From: Chloroflexota bacterium
GTDB lineage: Bacteria; Chloroflexota; UBA6077; JACCZL01
Length of the DNA stretch: 9,081 nucleotides
Assembly (NCBI GenBank): GCA_013695975.1
Contig: JACCZL010000902.1
Coordinates: 1-9,081 of the forward strand
Reading direction: 5' to 3'
This document shows positions 5,661-9,081 of this stretch, one piece after another (within the stretch, counting starts at the first letter, position 1; every line of letters begins with the position of its first letter). Below the pieces are notes generated by a model. It did no database searches and was not told the origin of the DNA. It was given only the letters and a program-made list of their open reading frames with translations. The position numbers and the translations under genes were made by a program.

Positions 5661-6005
5661 ATGGCTGCCCCCGACCGCGACTACGCCGTACGACTGGGTG
5701 CGATGCTGCGCCGGCGGGACCCCGTTGCGTTGCGCGACTTCCTGGTCGAACAGGCCGCCCGATTCGGCGACGAGCGCCAGGTCGCCGATGTCCGCGGCAT
5801 CGACGGCGTCGAGCTCGAGGCACTCCTCCACCGGATGATCCTCGCCCGACCTGATCTCGGCGAACTCCACGCCGAGAGTGGGCGCTGGCTAGCCGCGCAG
5901 GGCCTGACCCCTCCAGTCGCCCCGCCCCGCCAGCATCGAGCCCCGCGCCGACCCCGCCCGACAAAGCCCGACCGAAACGGGGATGGCCGGTCCCCACGCC
6001 CCTAA
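5661..6005 (+). CDS. small uncharacterised helical protein
   Basis: I do not recognise a family. The 114-residue frame has a helical first part (to about residue 82) with leucine-rich, acidic/basic patterning such as RDYAVRLGAMLRRRDPVALR and a segment ELEALLHRMILARPDLGELH, followed by a disordered Pro/Arg-rich tail. There is no signal peptide or membrane segment. The ATG at 5661 is the natural start because the shared promoter region with nfi ends there; the longer open frame upstream runs antisense to nfi and is not credible. The tail may be a degenerate extension, and the conserved portion may end near residue 82. Divergent placement next to nfi could mean shared control, but no functional link can be read from sequence. 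Confidence 0.55.
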   Translation: MAAPDRDYAVRLGAMLRRRDPVALRDFLVEQAARFGDERQVADVRGIDGVELEALLHRMILARPDLGELHAESGRWLAAQGLTPPVAPPRQHRAPRRPRPTKPDRNGDGRSPRP

Positions 6006-6044
6006 ATGCTTCCCACGAATGCTTGCGCCACCACCGTCGCCCCC

Positions 6045-6075
6045 CCCCAGCCCCCCCGAACTCGGGGGGCTGGGG
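6045..6075. repeat. long C/G hairpin, possible REP-like unit
   Basis: CCCCAGCCCCCC (6045-6056) and GGGGGGCTGGGG (6064-6075) are perfect complements, a 12-bp stem with a 7-base loop. It lies 39 bases after the stop of the small gene. The stem strength would suit a terminator, but neither strand shows a T-tract. Such C/G-rich hairpins can recur in intergenic regions of high-GC genomes; whether this one does cannot be judged from one window. Confidence 0.45.
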
Positions 6076-6118
6076 AGCGAGCCCACGCCATGCAGCAACT
6101 TCTCCTGGGAAGCATGTA

Positions 6119-6171
6119 GCAGCCGTCGAGCAAACCACTCCGAGCGGCCGTTCGAACTGGTGGTCGGCTGC
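6119..6171. other. nested dyad, possible structured RNA or element end
   Basis: GCAGCCG (6119-6125) pairs with CGGCTGC (6165-6171), and directly inside ACCAC (6134-6138) pairs with GTGGT (6160-6164). The centre is the near-palindrome CGAGCGGCCGTTCG (6141-6154). The two outer stems stack without a gap on the right side and leave an eight-base bulge on the left. No known riboswitch or tRNA pattern fits. A small RNA, a leader structure for the gene at 6299, or decayed mobile DNA are all possible. Confidence 0.3.
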
Positions 6172-6298
6172 CCTACTCCGAGGCTCGAATCCTGGGGAGC
6201 ACGAGGCGACGCTGTAGCCGAGCTGTGACGCGGGAGGGGGTCCGAGCGGTCCGTCGCGCGGCTACGCTGTATGGAGGGCTTCGTTTCCGGGAGGTGCT

Positions 6299-6706
6299 AT
6301 GCGGATCGTGCTGGTGGTGGTGTTGGCCGTCGTGGCTGTGTTCGTGCTCGGCGGTTTTTCGCGGGGCTCGGTTCGGGATGGGGTGAGCGGGTTCGCCGAC
6401 ACTGGCCGGGACGCCGGGTCGGCGTTGAAGGACGCGTCGGCCAGGGCGGCCCGCGGTCTCGCCGAGCGGGTCGATGGGGCGACCGATCGGATCGACGCGA
6501 CCGCCTCGCGCAAGGCGAGCGACGCGGCCGACGCCGTCAAGACCGGGACAGCGCGGGCGGCGGAGGATGTCCGCGAGCGTGTCACCGAGACCGCCACGGA
6601 CAAGGCCGACGATCTCGCCGAGACGCTCCGCGGAGCCGCCGCCGGCGTGCTGAGGTGGACGTCAGATAGGGTGCGGGACCTGGCGTCGCGGGTCGAGCCC
6701 GAATAA
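6299..6706 (+). CDS. membrane-anchored helical repeat protein, LEA-like
   Basis: The 135-residue product begins with a hydrophobic segment (residues 3-19, IVLVVVLAVVAVFVLGG) that is either an uncleaved anchor or a signal peptide. The rest is almost entirely Ala/Asp/Arg/Thr/Glu-rich amphipathic helix without proline until the last residues, with repeating units such as RAARGLAERVD, ATDRIDATASR, KASDAADAVK and ERVTETATDKADD. The roughly 11-residue spacing resembles group 3 LEA or apolipoprotein-like helices; YtxH-type coiled coils are the alternative. A clear ribosome site GGGAGG at 6289-6294 precedes the ATG. Such proteins are usually linked to membrane or desiccation stress, which here is inference from composition only. 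It appears monocistronic, with a hairpin downstream at 6732-6751. Confidence 0.7.
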   Translation: MRIVLVVVLAVVAVFVLGGFSRGSVRDGVSGFADTGRDAGSALKDASARAARGLAERVDGATDRIDATASRKASDAADAVKTGTARAAEDVRERVTETATDKADDLAETLRGAAAGVLRWTSDRVRDLASRVEPE

Positions 6707-6731
6707 CGGCGCTTGACTACCTCCCTGGCCG

Positions 6732-6751
6732 ACGCCCGCGAGTCGGGGCGT
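6732..6751 (+). terminator. hairpin downstream of the LEA-like gene
   Basis: ACGCCC (6732-6737) pairs with GGGCGT (6746-6751) around an 8-base loop, 26 bases after the stop and just before the first possible start of the next gene. The position suits a terminator but there is no T-run, so the role is uncertain. Confidence 0.25.
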
Positions 6752-6754
6752 GGC

Positions 6755-9081
6755 ATGATGATGGCGGGCGCGCCAGTCGATGCCGTGCCCGTGAGTTGGG
6801 GGCTGCGCTTGGCCGAGCTTACCAGTGGGACGTTCACGTTTCTGTTCACCGACATCGAGGGGAGTACCGCGCGCTGGGAGCGGGACTCCGCGGCGATGGG
6901 GGCGGCCCTTGCCCGCCACGATGCGCTGCTACGTGAGGCGATCGTCGCTCATGGTGGCGACGTCTTCAAGACGATCGGCGATGCCTTCTGCGCCGCCTTC
7001 GGAACCGGGCAAGATGCCCTCGCCGCCGCCCTTGCCGCCCAGCGGGCGCTCGGCGTCGAGCCGTGGGGCGAGATCGGACAGCTGCGGGTGCGGATGGCGC
7101 TCCAGACGGGCGCGGCCGAGCGACGCGACGACGACTATTTCGGGCCGCCGCTCAACCGGGTGGCGCGACTGCTGGTGACAGGGCATGGCGGCCAGGTCCT
7201 GCTGGCCGTCTCGACGGCCGAGCTGGTCCGCGACAGCCTGCCGGCGGGGGCCGGCCTCCGCGACCTCGGGGAGCACCGTCTGAAGGACCTGGTTCGGCCG
7301 GAGCGTGTCTTCCAGCTCGTCCACCCGGACCTATCGACCGATTTCCCGCCCCTCAGAACCCTCGACCTCCACCCGAACAACCTGCCGATCCAGGCCACGC
7401 CGTTCGTCGGGCGCGAGCACGAGGTCGCCGCCGTTCGGGAGCAGTTGCTCTGCCCGGAGGTGCGCGTGCTGACCCTGACGGGGCCGGGCGGGACCGGCAA
7501 GACCCGCCTGAGCCTCCAGGTCGCGGCCGAGCTGGTCGACGATTTCGAGGATGGGGTCTTCTTCGTCCCACTTGCCCCGACTAGCGATCCGACCCTGGTC
7601 GCGGCGACGATCGCCCAGGCACTCGGGCTTCAGGAGGCCGAGGGGCGGCCGCTGCTGGACATCCTGAAGGATTACCTGCGCGACAAACATCCGCTGCTGG
7701 TCCTCGACAACTTCGAGCAGGTGCTCGAGGCGGCGTCGCTGGTGACGGACCTGCTCCAGGCGGCGCCCGGGCTCAAGGTGCTCGTCACCAGCCGGGCGGT
7801 GCTCCGCCTGTACGGGGGGCACGATTTTCCGGTCCCGCCGCTGGCGCTGCCGGACCGGGAGCACCTGCCGCCGCTGGACCGCATGACCCAGTACGAGGCG
7901 GTCCGCCTCTTCGTCGAGCGGGCCCGGGCGGTCCGGCCCGACTTCGCCGTCACCAACGAAAACGCGCCGGCGGTGGCCGAGATTTGCCATCGGCTGGATG
8001 GGCTGCCGCTGGCGATCGAGCTGGCCGCGGCGCGGATCCGGCTCCTGCCGCCCGAGGCGATGCTGGCCCGGATGGAGCGCCGTTTGCCGCTGCTCACGGG
8101 CGGGGCGCGGGACCGGCCCGCCCGCCAGCAGACCCTCCGCGGGGCGATCGCCTGGGGCTATGACCTGCTCGACGAGGACGAGCAGACCCTCTTCCGGCGG
8201 CTCTCGGTCTTCGCGGGCGGGTTCACGCTGGAGGCCGCGGAGGCGGTCTGCGACGGAGACGGGAGCCAGCGTGGAGAGAGGAGCGTGGACGACGCTCCTC
8301 ACGCTCCTCTCTCGTCTCTCCTCTCGCCTCTCGATCTGATCGCCTCGCTGGTCGACAAGAGCCTGGTGCGCCAACAGGAGCTGGAGGGCGGGGAGCCGCG
8401 CTTCTCGATGCTCGGGACGATCCGCGAGTTCGCGCTCGAGCGGCTCGAGGAGAGCGGCGAGGTCGCGGCGATGCGCGACCGCCACGCACAGCACTATCTC
8501 GAGCTGGCGGGCGAGGCGAAGGTGAAGATCCGCGGGCCCGCCCAGGCGTCGTGGCTACGCCGCCTGGGCGAGGAGCACGATAATCTGCAGGCGGCGCTGA
8601 GCCGGTTCCGCGATCGGGGAGAGGCCGAGGCGACCCAGCGAATGGCGGGCGACCTGTGGTGGTACTGGTACCTGCGGTCCCTCTTCAGCGAGGGGCGGAG
8701 TCGCCTCGAGGAGGCGCTGGCGATGGGCGACCCGGCGGGCCGGACCTCGGCGCGCGCGTGGGCCACGTTCTCCCTGGGGGCGCTGGCGCATCTGCAGAGC
8801 GACTTCGGGACAGCCGGCGCGCGTATCGAGGAGAGCAGGGAGATGTTCGACGAGCTCGGGGAGAGGGTCGGGCTCGCCTTCTCCCTGATCTTCCGTGGGC
8901 AGGTGGCGTACTCCCAGGCCGATCCGGTCGGCGCGCGCTCGCTCTACGAGGCGGGCCTGGCGACCGCCCGGGAGGCGGGCGACCCCTGGCCCCGCGGCCT
9001 GGCGCTGTTCTTCCTGGCCAACGCGGCGTTCGGCGCCGGCGACCTGGTGCAGGCGCGGGTACGGGCCGAGGAGAGCCTGGC
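6755..9081 (+). CDS. class III nucleotide cyclase-STAND ATPase-TPR regulator (3' end outside window)
   Basis: The frame is open to the window edge, at least 775 residues. Residues 27-180 form a class III cyclase domain: FTFLFTDIEGST with metal-binding Asp33, a KTIGDAF motif (Lys72, Asp76), and LNRVARL with Asn134 and Arg138, so the catalytic set looks complete. A STAND/NB-ARC-like ATPase follows, with Walker A GPGGTGKT (243-250), Walker B LLVLDN (Asp318), the sensor TSR (345-347) and GLPL (416-419), then a winged-helix region and LVDKSLVRQ. From about residue 590 helical repeats of TPR type begin (for example ARSLYEAGLATAREAGD) and continue past the edge. Family members often end in a LuxR or TPR module and act as cytoplasmic signalling regulators. 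The start is uncertain: ATG at 6755, 6758 or 6761, GTG at 6785 or 6791, or TTG at 6809, whose product LAELTSGTF best matches the usual family start. A palindrome at 8274-8313 adds unusual residues near 507-520. Confidence 0.88.
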   Translation, partial: MMMAGAPVDAVPVSWGLRLAELTSGTFTFLFTDIEGSTARWERDSAAMGAALARHDALLREAIVAHGGDVFKTIGDAFCAAFGTGQDALAAALAAQRALGVEPWGEIGQLRVRMALQTGAAERRDDDYFGPPLNRVARLLVTGHGGQVLLAVSTAELVRDSLPAGAGLRDLGEHRLKDLVRPERVFQLVHPDLSTDFPPLRTLDLHPNNLPIQATPFVGREHEVAAVREQLLCPEVRVLTLTGPGGTGKTRLSLQVAAELVDDFEDGVFFVPLAPTSDPTLVAATIAQALGLQEAEGRPLLDILKDYLRDKHPLLVLDNFEQVLEAASLVTDLLQAAPGLKVLVTSRAVLRLYGGHDFPVPPLALPDREHLPPLDRMTQYEAVRLFVERARAVRPDFAVTNENAPAVAEICHRLDGLPLAIELAAARIRLLPPEAMLARMERRLPLLTGGARDRPARQQTLRGAIAWGYDLLDEDEQTLFRRLSVFAGGFTLEAAEAVCDGDGSQRGERSVDDAPHAPLSSLLSPLDLIASLVDKSLVRQQELEGGEPRFSMLGTIREFALERLEESGEVAAMRDRHAQHYLELAGEAKVKIRGPAQASWLRRLGEEHDNLQAALSRFRDRGEAEATQRMAGDLWWYWYLRSLFSEGRSRLEEALAMGDPAGRTSARAWATFSLGALAHLQSDFGTAGARIEESREMFDELGERVGLAFSLIFRGQVAYSQADPVGARSLYEAGLATAREAGDPWPRGLALFFLANAAFGAGDLVQARVRAEESL
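8274..8313. repeat. 14-bp perfect inverted repeat inside the ATPase coding sequence
   Basis: GAGAGAGGAGCGTG (8274-8287) and its exact complement (8300-8313) flank a 12-base loop, with a competing inner stem GGAGCGT/ACGCTCC. A CT-rich tract continues to about 8333. It falls between the winged-helix segment (AEAVC) and the LIASLVDKSL segment, where relatives normally have a short variable linker, so the Ser/Arg/Pro-rich residues it encodes look like an in-frame addition. No target duplication is obvious. Confidence 0.5.

Larger units (their letters stand above)
6006..6298. other. gene-free, inverted-repeat-rich intergenic region
   Basis: No convincing coding frame is seen. The stretch holds a long C/G hairpin (6045-6075), a multi-part dyad (6119-6171), and a smaller hairpin of CTCC-AGG against CCT-GGAG (6176-6199) whose loop, CTCGAAT, resembles a tRNA T-loop. 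The last 40 bases contain the ribosome site of the next gene. No T-run follows any of the hairpins. Confidence 0.5.

Noticed and set aside
5619..5870. N-terminal extension of endonuclease V by 84 residues
   Set aside because: The extension is antisense to the divergent small gene and lacks similarity; the 224-residue form matches the family length and has its own ribosome site.
4492..6138. Long open frame of 548 codons on the minus strand
   Set aside because: Composition is Arg/Gly/Pro-rich without family motifs, and it covers nfi and the Phd antitoxin in other frames; it is an artefact of high GC.
6117..6206. tRNA-like features: CCGAGCGG resembling a class II D-arm and CTCGAAT resembling a T-loop
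   Set aside because: No 7-bp acceptor stem can be formed around them, the T-stem has a G-G mismatch, no convincing anticodon arm exists and there is no CCA end.
7331..8494. 387-codon minus-strand frame
   Set aside because: It is antisense to the STAND ATPase domain and rich in Arg/Gln/Pro; the plus-strand protein has all the expected motifs.

Overview
The window looks like a chromosomal segment of a high-GC bacterium. The frequent GTG starts, the cyclase fused to a STAND ATPase, the DUF433/DUF5615 toxin-antitoxin pair and the generally weak promoters suggest a member of the Chloroflexota (Thermomicrobia/Limnocylindria-like). This is inference from gene content; an actinobacterium is the main alternative. 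No rRNA, credible tRNA, CRISPR array or transposase gene is visible.

Layout. (i) 1-817, plus strand: a possible gene end, then a DUF433-type antitoxin gene (222-713) overlapping by ATGA with the remnant of its DUF5615 PIN-like toxin (710-817). The antitoxin carries a 130-bp element (375-504) with 15-bp terminal inverted repeats and a CTGAG target duplication. It adds exactly 45 codons in frame without a stop. The toxin keeps only its two ends, joined in frame. (ii) 960-4274, minus strand: a two-gene operon of an AsnB-type glutamine amidotransferase and a PaaK/CapK-type adenylate-forming ligase, a pair typical of extracellular polysaccharide or glycan-modification loci. (iii) 4487-4904, plus strand: a Phd/YefM-type antitoxin with a promoter and palindromic operator candidate, overlapping a VapC-type PIN toxin cut off after 27 codons. 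(iv) 4944-5618, minus strand: endonuclease V (nfi), with all catalytic residues and a GTG start giving the family's usual length. A small uncharacterised gene (5661-6005) diverges from it. (v) 6006-6298: a gene-free stretch rich in inverted repeats. (vi) 6299-6706, plus strand: a membrane-anchored, LEA-like helical repeat protein. (vii) 6755 to the window end, plus strand: a large class III nucleotide cyclase-STAND ATPase-TPR regulator, cut by the window edge, with an imperfectly explained palindrome inside its coding sequence.

The most notable pattern is that both toxin-antitoxin modules keep an open antitoxin frame while the toxin is broken, by internal deletion in one and truncation in the other. 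In the first, the antitoxin has also absorbed a miniature mobile element as coding sequence. The AsnB-ligase operon, the nfi pair and the signalling genes look intact and unrelated to each other in function.
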